Shown: one piece after another, positions 54,758 through 64,000 of the stretch
Layout of the letters: every line of letters begins with the position of its first letter
Numbering within the stretch: the stretch's first letter is position 1
Source: Paramormyrops kingsleyae
Lineage: Eukaryota > Chordata > Actinopteri > Osteoglossiformes > Mormyridae
Assembly (NCBI RefSeq): GCF_048594095.1
Contig: NC_132797.1
Location: 27,911,501-27,975,500 of the forward strand
Reading direction: 5' to 3'
DNA: 64,000 bases
Position numbers and translations under genes: made by a program
The notes under the pieces: model-generated
The model's database searches: none
What the model was told of the DNA's origin: nothing
What the model saw: only the letters and a program-made list of their open reading frames with translations

Positions 54758-55056
54758 GTTATTCATTTATTTTCCATACCTGCTTGTCCTGTTCAGTGTT
54801 CCAGGGGTCCAAAGCCTATCATGGATGCAGGGTAGGGCATACTTGCAGGGCACACACCATTCACACCTACTGTACAGATGATTTGGCAGTTCTAGTGCAT
54901 CTTGGGGCAGGGGTGGGCCCTAAAGAAACCCCACAATCACATGGGGAGAACATGCACACTCCACACACGTAGAGCCTGGGCAAACCCTGATTCAAGCCCT
55001 GGTCTCCTGAGGTATGAAGTGACAGTGTTGACCATAGTGCTGTAGTGCCACCCCAC
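54758..55056 (+). repeat. L2/Maui-like LINE 3' region
   Basis: Contains TTTCCATACCTGCTTGTCCT, GCAGGGCACACACCATTCAC, CACATGGGGAGAACATGCAC with ACTCCACACA, and ends in GTAGTGCCACCCC. This order is characteristic of fish L2-like 3' ends. Related fragments lie at about 55990-56150 and 62680-62893 in the opposite orientation. Confidence 0.6.
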
Positions 55057-55989
55057 TTCGTATGTTATTTAAATATAAAGGATAGTTAAAGTAAAATGTT
55101 TTCTTTCGCTGTGAATGCAACAGTAGAATCCTCATGTCTCAGGGCCAGCTCTACCTTTTCAGGGGCCCTAGGCAAAGCTTTACCAAGAAATCTGATAATT
55201 ATTTAACTTTTTCTGCAACACAGGTAGATGGGCCCTAGTCAACTGCCTATTCTGTTCATAGCTAGATCTGCCCCTGCTATGACTAATTTGAACTTATCAG
55301 ATGAATATATTACCATATGTTACATTGATTTTTAGAGGACAGTCAAAATAGCTAACTTAAATTACAGAAAGATCTTATTAGCTATCGGAATGTTTATTAT
55401 CTCGCTACGCTGTACCGAATAAGCCATTGGAAGATGGATGGATGTAACATTGTAAGAATGTGGAAGTAATGAATAGGATGATCTGATCGTTTGTGGCTGA
55501 GTGACACTACAAATTTCAAGCTGCTATGTATGCAGGCGAGATCAAGGTGTGCAAGGCATTTAGTTGTTTGGTGATATTCCACCCTTAGTCAATGCAAAAC
55601 CCCAATACAAAGTTGATTCGAATGTAAGGTGCATTACAAAAGAAAACATTATGGGTAAGTGTTTTTCTACATTTTTATGGGTCTGAGTGAAAGTTTGTGC
55701 ATTGAACTGCGATAAACAGTTCTGACTGACCTTTCCAGTTGTGCTACTTTGAAGGAGCCTGGCACTATTTATCGATTGTTTTGCACGCATCTGCCGCGCT
55801 GAGAGTTGGAGGGGGCAGCCTTTTTCTCTCCGTGCTGGGTGTGCCTGTGGTGTCAGCCAACACCCTACTACAGTATTTCACTCCCAAACCGCACCCTGAG
55901 CCAGCGCCCTGGGGCCTGGGGAGTACCTCTCCGTTCACCCTCAGGAGGGTGACATTTTCACCAGTTTCACTGTCTTTAAAATTCTGTTT

Positions 55990-56150
55990 ATTACAGCACT
56001 GTGGCCTCCAAGGTTGAGGGTTTGATTCCTGCCCTTTGGTCTGCATGCATGGAGTTTGCATGTTCTCTCCTTGTTTGCACAGATTTCCAAAAGTATCTCC
56101 CATCATGTGCCCTGTTCTTCATGGGATAGGCTCTAGATGTTATGTGATTC
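55990..56150 (-). repeat. L2/Maui-like LINE fragment, inverted
   Basis: Contains GGTTTGATTCCTGCCC, GGAGTTTGCATGTTCTC and GGGATAGGCTCTAG, which are the reverse-complement motifs of the copy at 54758-55056. Confidence 0.5.
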
Positions 56151-58460
56151 TGGATATTATCCTTCCAGAGTGCCAGGGTGGTTTATTTCTCCAGCTTTTA
56201 AACATTGACGTTGACACTGTACAGGAGTCCATTATTCCCCCATGACTAAGCACCAGTGCCATATCAGCACAAAGATTAGCTTTTTTCCATGTCCATCTTT
56301 TGCATGGCAGACTGTGGTGGTTCAGCAAGACTCCATACTCAGAACATTAATATTCTCTTCTACATATTCTACAACTACATGTGCTGCCTAATTTCTGAAA
56401 TAAAAATCCAGTGTTTCTCAACATAAATCCAAAACTTCATTAGACTAACTGTAATTTTAACTTTAAAAAAAAAAAAAATGAATTCAACCTGGTTCACTTT
56501 AGTTCATTCTCATTCTTTACTGGCACAATAGCAGAAAATGCATAGATGTTTTCAGTGCCCTGTGCAGATTTTGGACAACAAGTAAACAGGCCCATCTCGT
56601 TCCATATTTACTGCTCTCCTTGAATCATGCTCCAAGTTATAGCAGGAGAGCACAGGACAAGGTCTGAACAACACAAGAGCATTATGTTGTTAGTATTTTG
56701 TATGATGTGCAAGCTGTAAGTACCAATTCTATGCATTTAAAATCGCATCGTGTTTGGGAAATAGGCTGTTTTGGGCCATTATCTAACGCTCTTCAGTTTC
56801 TAATATGTCATCAGAATCAGTAATATTTAATCCTAAAACATTTAATATGCTGTTAATTTCTCAGCTCTTTCTACGTTTCACCGACGGTTACCTTGATGCA
56901 GGTAAGACTGCTGTGAAGTCTGCCATCCCTGCAATCATGCAAGTGTGAAAAGTCATGTGCTCTTTCATCTTTATGCTACCCACAATGCAATGCTCCCAAA
57001 CATAGACAGTCACTCTACCACTTTGGCTGAATGTCTTTTGCAGAAATCATGTTGAGGGGTTGGTTAGAGTTGTGGGTTTTACACCAAATGCCAAGATATG
57101 ATGTCATGTCTTATGTGATTTTGTGTTGTTTTTTAGTCTAGATCCCAAGATGAGAGAACTAGTCAGGGAGGAATTACTGCTGGTTTCGTCGTCCATATCA
57201 CATTACATCTGCAGTGCTCACATGTTTTTGAGTAGACTAATGCTCAGTCGCACTCATGGGAGGGGGTTCCTCCCTGTCTTACGGCAACGAGGTATTGGGA
57301 GTGCCGTTTTTTTCAGTAGAAGCTCGATTTCCTGCCTTCCCCCAAACTGTGTCCACTGATCATTCAGTTTTGGGTAGTCTCACATACGCCATTTGATACC
57401 TGTGCCCTGACACACCTCTCAAAGGATTGACATATCATGCTTCAACATGCTCTGTATGCTGAGCTCACCAATCCCACAGGGCTGGCATGTGCAAACAGGG
57501 ATCCCGACCGAAGCTCCTCAAGTGGCACTGAAAAGAAAGGGGAGCCCGGAACATTCCCCAAATTTAGCAGATCAAGCTGAAACAGGCCAGTGGGCACTTG
57601 CTGGAGATTAGAGCTTCCAAACTCCTTGTCCGCAGGAGCGTGTTTTTTGAGTGTGAGTAGGTGTGAGTGTGACAGCCCGTCAGTGGATCTCAAACAAGGC
57701 GTTAAAATCAGCCACCCCAGGCCTCATGCCTCCACCCAGGAACCTTGTTTACACATGAAGTAAAAGCAATGAATTTGGTCAGGGAAGGTGAATGATGGAA
57801 GCTGCCACAGGCCAGCATAGGGGCAGGTAACCAGGTCAGGAACTGGGATAAATCTTAAGTACTGTAGGTCTGTTTTCTTTGTACCTGTCAATTGCCAGCA
57901 GGTACTGGCTTGGTGGTTTGGGTGTCTTTGGGTTTGTGGTTTCTGTTGACTGGCATTTTGCTTTGGGCTTCTGGTTAGCTGGTTTCTGGTTTAGGAATTC
58001 ATGATCAAAAGCTGGTGTGCTGTGCTGCTGGAATCCTGTTTCTGAAGTTTTCTATGCGTGTGTCCTAGTCTTTGTGTATTTGCCTTTCTTGGGTTCCCTG
58101 GATTCCAATCCGGTCCGCTGCTGTTGAGTCTGCCTTCTGGTTCACCTCATCCTGGAGGCTGTCCATCCAGTCAGCAGCCCCAGTCCTCAGGTTTCCTGAT
58201 TGCAGCAGAATTGGGACTGTTGGTCTCAGGGACCAAGGGGGCAGCGGACCAGGTGTAATGGGTGGTCAGCTAAAGTTGAGAGGTTCTGTCACAGATCTGG
58301 TTTTGTGAAGGGTAATAAATGTTTTAATGCGTAAGCACTGAGTCCCAATCATGACACAAACATTAAAAAATGCTTCTGAATCTATAAAACTCAAAATATT
58401 GTGAGGTCGTGGGTTTAATGGACAAGACTAATTATGCAGTTACATGCTGTAAATACTGTA
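56151..58460. other. Intergenic sequence, no gene seen
   Basis: No exon supported on either strand. The segment around 57870-58360 is T- and G-rich, with ATAAATG near its right end and a CATGACA terminus, and could be a degraded LTR. I could not define both ends. Confidence 0.35.
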
Positions 58461-58464
58461 CCTA

Positions 58465-58887
58465 TATGATACACCAATTAGCCATAACATTGACATTAAA
58501 AATATCAACAGATGAAGTGAATAACATTGATTATCTTGTTACAATGGCACCTGTCATGGGTGCCTTTATATTAAGCAAGTGAGCAGTCAGTTCTTGAAAC
58601 TGATATGTTGGAAGCAGGAAAAACGGGCAAGTGTTAGGATCCAAAACGACAGGTCATATGGGGTGTTCCCAGTGTTCCCAGTATGCAGTGGTCAATATCT
58701 ACCCAAGGTGGTGCAAGGAAGGTCAACCAGTAAACCAGCAATGGGGTGATGGGAGCCCAAGGTTCACTGATGCACTTGGGGAGTGAAGGCTAGTCCATCT
58801 GAACTGCTCCCACAGGAGAGCTACTGTAACATAAATTGCAGAAATGTTGATACAGGCTATGATAGAATGGTGTTAGAACACAGACAG
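58465..58887 (+). pseudogene. Tc1-like transposase relic, 5' part
   Basis: Starts near ACACCAATTAGCCATAACAT, a Tc1-family terminus. It then carries TTGGAAGCAGGAAAAACGGG, a GTGGGGTGTTCCC-like block, GGTGCAAGGAAGGTCAACCA and AGAGCTACTGTAACATAAAT, the helix-turn-helix half of a common fish Tc1-like transposase. It has stops in frame. The copy breaks at about 58887 and resumes at about 61797. Confidence 0.75.
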
Positions 58888-58911
58888 CACTTTTCCACTG
58901 AAAAAGAACCA

Positions 58912-60329
58912 GGGGTGCATTTCCCAAAAGCAATTGATCTTGTTTGAATAATGAACTGAATAATGAATAATATGGATAACATCAAGTGAGATCCCCATGG
59001 TCTTCCCAAAACCCTGTTATTCCAGAATTAACAAACAAACTTTAAGCAGCACTTGGTTGGCTTCTCCCCAGCCTCTGTGTAAGAAAAGCACAGACTGTTG
59101 ATAACACTGAAACATGTTATATGATTGTTACACCAGACATATGCAAATGTAAAAAACAGAATATAAACTAATTAGAAAATCAATCAAAATACACTGAAGC
59201 AACCAAAATTAAGACCAAAATAAATAAAACCTATTTGTTGAAAATATAAAAATGGGCTAAAAATATGATGTTGCTTCCTTGTAAATAAAACGCAATGGTA
59301 AGCAGCAATAGGAAAAGAAAGTAATACTAAAGTCTTAAAACAACTTATTGAGGAGGTGATCAAAATATATATTAATAAAAAATTACTGCAACATTGTGCA
59401 GCATAGCACACATGGCAAGAAAAGCACAGCAGCATTCAGGGGGAAATCTTAGAGCTCTGTAGGCACCAGAATCACATCCTCTACAGCAGTGTGTGTCTTT
59501 GGTGTGCAGCGTTACACCTCTACTCAGCCATGGTTTGGGGATTCAACACTGGAGTCAGCAGCTACTCACTAAGAGGATACCTGCTGTCTCCATATAACCA
59601 GCCACCAGCAAACACACCATCCTTTGCCATCTGACACTCCAAAGCTGGACCAGATATAAGCATCATGTGTCCTCCCAGGTCACTTGGTGACAATGTCTGT
59701 AAAATGTCCTTGATGGTTGCATATCACCTGGACATTTAGGACTAGTGCCAAGAAACAGAGTACTGTCAGAAGCTGCACAGTGCACTAAGAGCAAACTTCT
59801 GGTGTGTTCCCCTCTTTACTTCATCCTGTGTCAGACCAAGGAGGCTCATTATTGCACCCCAAGCCAGCCTGTATTTCTCTATGAATTGTTGATTACTGAG
59901 ATGGTCCAAGGGGTTCATGGCCACCCACAAAAGCAACTTGGCTCCCTGTATGGTGCTGTCTCAAACGGCGCCTTCTGTTGACTTGCACAACTACAAGCCC
60001 TTCTTGCGCAATTATATAATCTGCATTATAGTTTTATATTGCATTATTGACCTCTTATATCATCAGCATTACTACCATATCCAGAAATGAGCATCAGTGT
60101 GTTTTTGTCATCTATTTTGGCTGATCTCTATGTCTCTGTAACATAGCAGGCAAAAGATCAAACAAAAAACAGCATACAAAGTAATGAGTGGGTTGGAGCA
60201 CTTGTAAATCTATGAGTAAGATTGTGAACTACTTTAATCATGAAGGGATTCAAGAAACACTTGTTAATTAATCTTAAGTGCAAGGCAATGAACTACTTAG
60301 CATTACAAAGCTCTCGGGACATGCACCCC
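58912..60329 (-). pseudogene. Harbinger element, copy B, uninterrupted, with HARBI1-like transposase remnant
   Basis: Terminal inverted repeats GGGGTGCATTTCCC (left) and GTCCC...GGGGTGCAT read from the right end. On the minus strand, fragments GDSRYPLSE, LLTPVLNPQTMAE, CNAAHQR and CAMLHNVAV match the PIF/Harbinger nuclease, with several stops. It inserted into an already inserted repeat (ends CACTTTTCCACTG and CACATTTCCACC) within the Tc1 copy. Confidence 0.7.
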
Positions 60330-60429
60330 AGTTCTGTTCTGGTTCGTGAACCAGTTCAGTTCAGAACCAGGTGCCAACTAGGAACCGGCCCACATTTCCA
60401 CCAATTTTTGTCTCAGGAGTCAGCACCAT

Positions 60430-61038
60430 CACATCATCAGTGGTAGGTGTAGCTGAATAAGTAGAATTTACATTCACCTCCATGCAGAGGTGTCAAGTGT
60501 TTGAGAAGCACACCTGTGACACCTTTGGATGATGGTTTGGTGAGGCCTGTTTTCAGTGAGCCTGTATATTAAGTGGTTGGTAATTGGGGGTTAGGATTGG
60601 AGTACCACCCAGAACCTTCTTCTTGTTTCATTGCCGCTATGATACAGAAACCATGACTCACCTCCAACCCCCAAACCCACCTTGAGTTGTTGTTGTTGTT
60701 GTTGAACTGAGATGGCTATTTTCGCTCAACAATATATTTCTCTCTTCTTTATTATTATTATGGTAACACTTTACGTTACAGGGCACAAATAGTACTTAAG
60801 TACAAATCATGAACAAATACAGTTGCTACTTGAGATGCATGCTACTTTATATTATTATTATTTACCATTACATACTGTCTTTATGAAGAAGGAACAAACA
60901 AAAGGAACATACTGATATTGCTGGCTGATATTTAAACCTTGTCAATATTATATTATATAATATCAGCACCGGAGCTAATGATGCAACCACTGAAATAATG
61001 GAGATGATTACATTGGACAGTCAGCCATTTTCCGTAGT
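60430..61038. other. Unassigned sequence inside the Tc1-splitting insertion
   Basis: No coding sequence. Contains a short (TTG)n run at about 60686 and AT-rich stretches. I cannot assign it to a repeat family. Confidence 0.35.
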
Positions 61039-61722
61039 TGTCAGAATTGATGCCTGTCTGGCCCTGTCCCATGTGTCTTCTCCCCGATTGACTAGCAGTT
61101 CTTGCTGGCCATCCTGATTGGTGTTACCCTAGTGTGTTTCCCTGCTCCCTGGGCTGGGTGTGGCTTAACGGGCTAGAGGTTGGCCACCACCCCAATTCCC
61201 CCTTTGTTGTCAGTTTGAGGCGGCCTTGTTTTTGTTCCCTGTTTGTAGTATGTAAAGTTTTTCTCGTTTTAGTTTGCCTTGGTGTTTGGCCCTTTTCTGT
61301 TTCTGATTGCCCCCGCCTGTTCCTTGTTGCCCTGAGTTCTTTGTTATTGGTTAATTGGTTATGGTTCTCACCTCTCCTTTGTCTACACTTGTTATTAGTG
61401 TACTTAAATACCTGCTTTTCTTCTGTTCCTCAGTTGGTCATTGTGGCTGTTGTCCTGTGTTAGCTGCGTCATTGTTAAGTGTAGTCCGTATAGTTATCCC
61501 ATGTTATTATTATTATTGTCATTTCTTGTGTTCTTCCCTACCTTTGGTATTGTTGTTTTTCAGTGTTGCTATTTACCTTTGTATAATTTTTATCAGTTTT
61601 TGTCAGGGTCCCTTTATTTTCAGATTCTCCCTTTGTGTTCCATTACTTTAATAAAACCCTGTTTTGTCAAAGTCGCTATGTGGTGGGCCTCTTATCCCTT
61701 CATGTCTTGCCCTGACATAACA
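61039..61722 (+). mobile_element. 684-bp solo LTR with target duplication GTAGT
   Basis: Starts TGTCAGAATTGATGCC and ends CCCTGACATAACA. It is flanked by GTAGT at 61034-61038 and 61723-61727, a perfect 5-bp duplication. It contains TTAATAAAACCC as polyadenylation signal about 70 bp from the end. Length and sequence differ from the 269-bp and sushi-type LTRs, so this is a third LTR family in the window. Confidence 0.85.
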
Positions 61723-61796
61723 GTAGTGGACAATGATGGATTTTGTCGGGTTAATCAATACGTATAAGAGATCTCAAAATAGCAACCCCTGACATA

Positions 61797-62107
61797 TTTA
61801 TAACTGGTTAGAGTGCCCATGCTAACCCCTGTCCACTTTGGAAAATGCCTACAATGGGCACATGAGTGTCAGAGCTGGACCGTGAAGCAATGAAAGAAGG
61901 TGGCCTAATCTGATGAGTCAAGTTTTCTGTTACATCATGTCTATGGCCAAGTGCATGTGTGTCATTCACCTAGGGAAAAGATGGCACCAGGATGCACTAT
62001 GGGAAGAAGGCAAATTGGTGGAGGCGGTGTGATGCTCTGAGCAATGTTCTGCTGGGAAACTTTGTGTGCTGACATTCATGTGAATGTTGCTTTGACACAT
62101 ACCATCA
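61797..62107 (+). pseudogene. Tc1-like transposase relic, 3' part
   Basis: Continues the copy at 58465-58887: GAGTGCCCATGCTAACCCCT, GAAAATGCCTACAATGGGCA, ATCTGATGAGTCAAGTTTTC, then AGATGGCACCAGGATGCACT and GATGCTCTGAGCAATGTTCT. This is the catalytic half of the transposase with frame damage. It ends at about 62107, where another repeat starting TGGCGGACAGAGTTCCACTA begins. Confidence 0.75.
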
Positions 62108-62500
62108 GTGGCGGACAGAGTTCCACTAATCCGTTGATTAGTAAAGCTAACTTTTTAATTAGCAGATTAGCATTTCTGCTAACTTTGAAGATCGTTAGTG
62201 GACCAGTTAGTTTCACTTACTGTAAATTCACATGTAAAATAGAGTTTAACGGTCAAAAATGTTTAAAAACTCATTCGCCAATGGGAACACACTTCTGAAA
62301 AAAGAGCAAGTTTGCAAGTCCAACCAAGTTAGCCTAGACACCCAGCTGATGATACTCCACCCCCCCAATCCTCAACTCCTATTGAAAACAAGCATCAGAG
62401 ATAGGAACTAACTTACACACTGCCGCAAAATTTGAAATTCAGACACAATTTAAAATTTTGCAGTTATTTAAACAAATTTAAATTTAATGGACACACATGT
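62108..62500. repeat. Putative hAT-like non-autonomous element
   Basis: Starts CAGTGGCGGACAGAGTTCCA and carries GCTAACTTTTTAATTAGC and GATTAGCATTTCTGCTAAC, subterminal motifs of a repeat widespread in fish. The right end was not located. Confidence 0.4.
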
Positions 62501-62679
62501 TCTCATCTTTGAAATTTGCATCTTGAAGATTCATATATATATAGTGGATTTTCTGTAGTTTGTTTGCAAGGTTTAATTTTTCTTTTCAGATGACGTATTT
62601 TTGCTTCAGTGAGTTTTATTTTCTGTCAAATCCTTGTTTTTAGTAGATATTTCAAAATTTCGCTTGATTATATCGGCAC

Positions 62680-62893
62680 AAGTTTGAATGTTCTCCCTAT
62701 GTTGTTGTGGGTTTCCTCAGGGCACTCTGGTTTCTTCCCAGTCTAAAACATGCTGAGGTTAATTGGAGTTATCATGTTGCCCATAGGTGTACATGTGTGA
62801 GTGTTCTCTGATTTGCGCCTGTAGTCTCCGGAAAAGACTCCGCCCCCAACCTTGAATAGGACAAGCAGTTACAGAAAATAGATGTATGGATGG
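62680..62893 (-). repeat. L2/Maui-like LINE fragment, inverted
   Basis: Contains TTTGAATGTTCTCCCTATGT, TTTCCTCAGGGCACTCTGG and GGACAAGCAGTTACAGAAAA with ATGTATGGATGG at the end, the reverse orientation relative to 54758-55056. Confidence 0.55.
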
Positions 62894-63450
62894 AATATTG
62901 CCACAAATCTGATTCCATACCCATGCTGCATTGACACACGCTTCAATATGGCAATGGGTTTTGGGGACATACAAAGGAAGGTGGAGTAGTGAAGCAGAGT
63001 GTGTAGGGACCAGTGTGGGATTGGGCCTTGGTTGTATCATGGAAGAAATAAGCACTTCCTCATAGGAAGTTTCAGTTGTTGGTGAAGAGAGGTAGGTGAC
63101 AGCTCAGCAGCCACAATAGCTTTTATTTCGGCGATATTGTAGCTAAGGTAAAAAGTCATTGGTGTTTGTTGCTGTACTTTTTGTAGTTTAAAGTCTGACA
63201 CACAGCAGTTCGTTCTTGTATGAATCACTAACTAAAATTAGATTTCAGCAGTCCATTCATGATCTTCACTTTCAATATGTGTTTAAGGGCAACACTAAGG
63301 AAATCTTAAAAAATTGTGGTTTGAAGTTAAAATAAATTAACGTGTTGAATTATCTGGAAAAATGTGTGGACATATAGAGATGTGTTTGTTTATTTAGTTA
63401 TTTGTCATGCCTCCCCCCCCCCCCATCGGTTGGCAAAGCTTACCGAAGGG

Positions 63451-64000
63451 CAGTGGTGGAATGTAACGAAGTATTTGTACTTCGTTACTGTACTTAAGTA
63501 CATTTTTACGTATCTGTACTTTACTTAAGTAAAAATAATAATGCATACTTTTTATTTTACTCCATTACATTTTGTGGCAATTATCTGTACTTTGTACTCC
63601 ACTACATTTCCACAATTTATGCCGTTAGTCGTTACATTTTATGAACACAATTTCCTCAAAATCTTGCATGAAAAAATAGTTATCCTATTGCGTTCTGGCG
63701 TTGTTTGCCATTTCCTACCAATCAGGTGGCTTTATTAGCTCCAATGATGGCAGAGCGCGCGTCAATTAGCAGCACGAGCTGGTAGACTGGCTTGATTTCA
63801 AGAAGACGAGACATTCAACATGGACCCAGAGCCAATACACATATACTGTTTAGTTGCTTGTAATTATTACGAGCAATGACATCGGTAGAGGCGTAAGTCA
63901 GTATATCTACTATTCTATTACAAAATGGCACACCCCAGACATTGAGACAAACCATTGTGTGAGTACTTTTACTTAAAAAAATACTTTAAAGTAAATTTAA
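63451..64000. repeat. hAT-like repeat running off the right edge
   Basis: Starts CAGTGGTGGAATGTAACGAA with GTACTTCGTTACTGTACTTA and AGTACATTTT, a start seen in very many fish genomes. The last 40 bases (GAGTACTTTTACTTAAAAAA then TACTTTAAAG) are the inverted counterpart of positions around 63500, so nearly the whole element lies in the window. Confidence 0.55.

Noticed and set aside
57870..58360. Another solo LTR
   Set aside because: Composition and a late ATAAATG signal are suggestive, but I could not find a matching start or a target duplication.

Overview
The window looks like nuclear DNA of a ray-finned fish, most likely a teleost. The evidence is one vertebrate desmosomal gene split into short exons by GT-AG introns, surrounded by a repeat load typical of fish: tRNA-derived SINEs, L2-like and other APE-type LINEs, Tc1/mariner, Tigger-like, hAT and Harbinger relics, and a Tf1/sushi-type Ty3/Gypsy element. 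No operons, rRNA genes, functional tRNA genes or CRISPR arrays were seen.

The only host gene I can support is desmoplakin (dsp), on the minus strand from the start codon at 32316 to the stop at 7741. I could join 24 coding exons by eye. Every acceptor is AG, every donor is GT except one GC, all phases fit, and the total is 7227 nt (2408 codons plus stop). The product has an N-terminal head, a plakin domain of spectrin-like repeats with an embedded SH3 domain, a coiled-coil rod, three plakin-repeat domains and a Ser-rich tail. The rod exon is about half the length I expect from mammalian DSP and the C-terminal Gly-Ser-Arg tail is degenerate.

Left of the gene (1-7740) is intergenic: a 32-bp exact direct repeat, a GC-rich block with CT and GA tracts near 3.3-3.9 kb, an antisense SINE, an L2-like tail, a 269-bp solo LTR, and a Tigger-like MITE starting about 150 bp beyond the dsp stop codon. 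The introns carry SINEs, hAT and Tc1-like MITEs, an L2-like LINE 3' end, and a local duplication in intron 2.

Right of the gene (32.4-64 kb) is essentially a layered transposon graveyard. A Harbinger copy (38014 to about 42863) was interrupted by two converging LINE copies and then by a solo LTR with target duplication CTTAC. A sushi-type LTR element (42940-47260, target duplication GAAGG) follows. It has near-identical LTRs, a frameshifted gag, and an in-frame deletion joining reverse transcriptase to the integrase. Next come hAT elements nested in each other (48174-49786), a Tigger-like element that carries a captured LTR (50088-51003, with a sister copy inside dsp intron 19), and a 27-bp minisatellite open in at least four reading frames (about 53.51-54.21 kb). 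Last are a Tc1 copy split by later insertions (58465-62107), which include a second Harbinger copy and a 684-bp solo LTR with target duplication GTAGT, and a hAT-like repeat running off the right edge.

The observations I rate highest are the LTR carried inside two Tigger-like elements, the 10-nt primer-binding-site complement present in only one LTR of the sushi element, the palindromic LINE pair, and the shortened desmoplakin rod. Family names come from recognising motifs, not from database searches.
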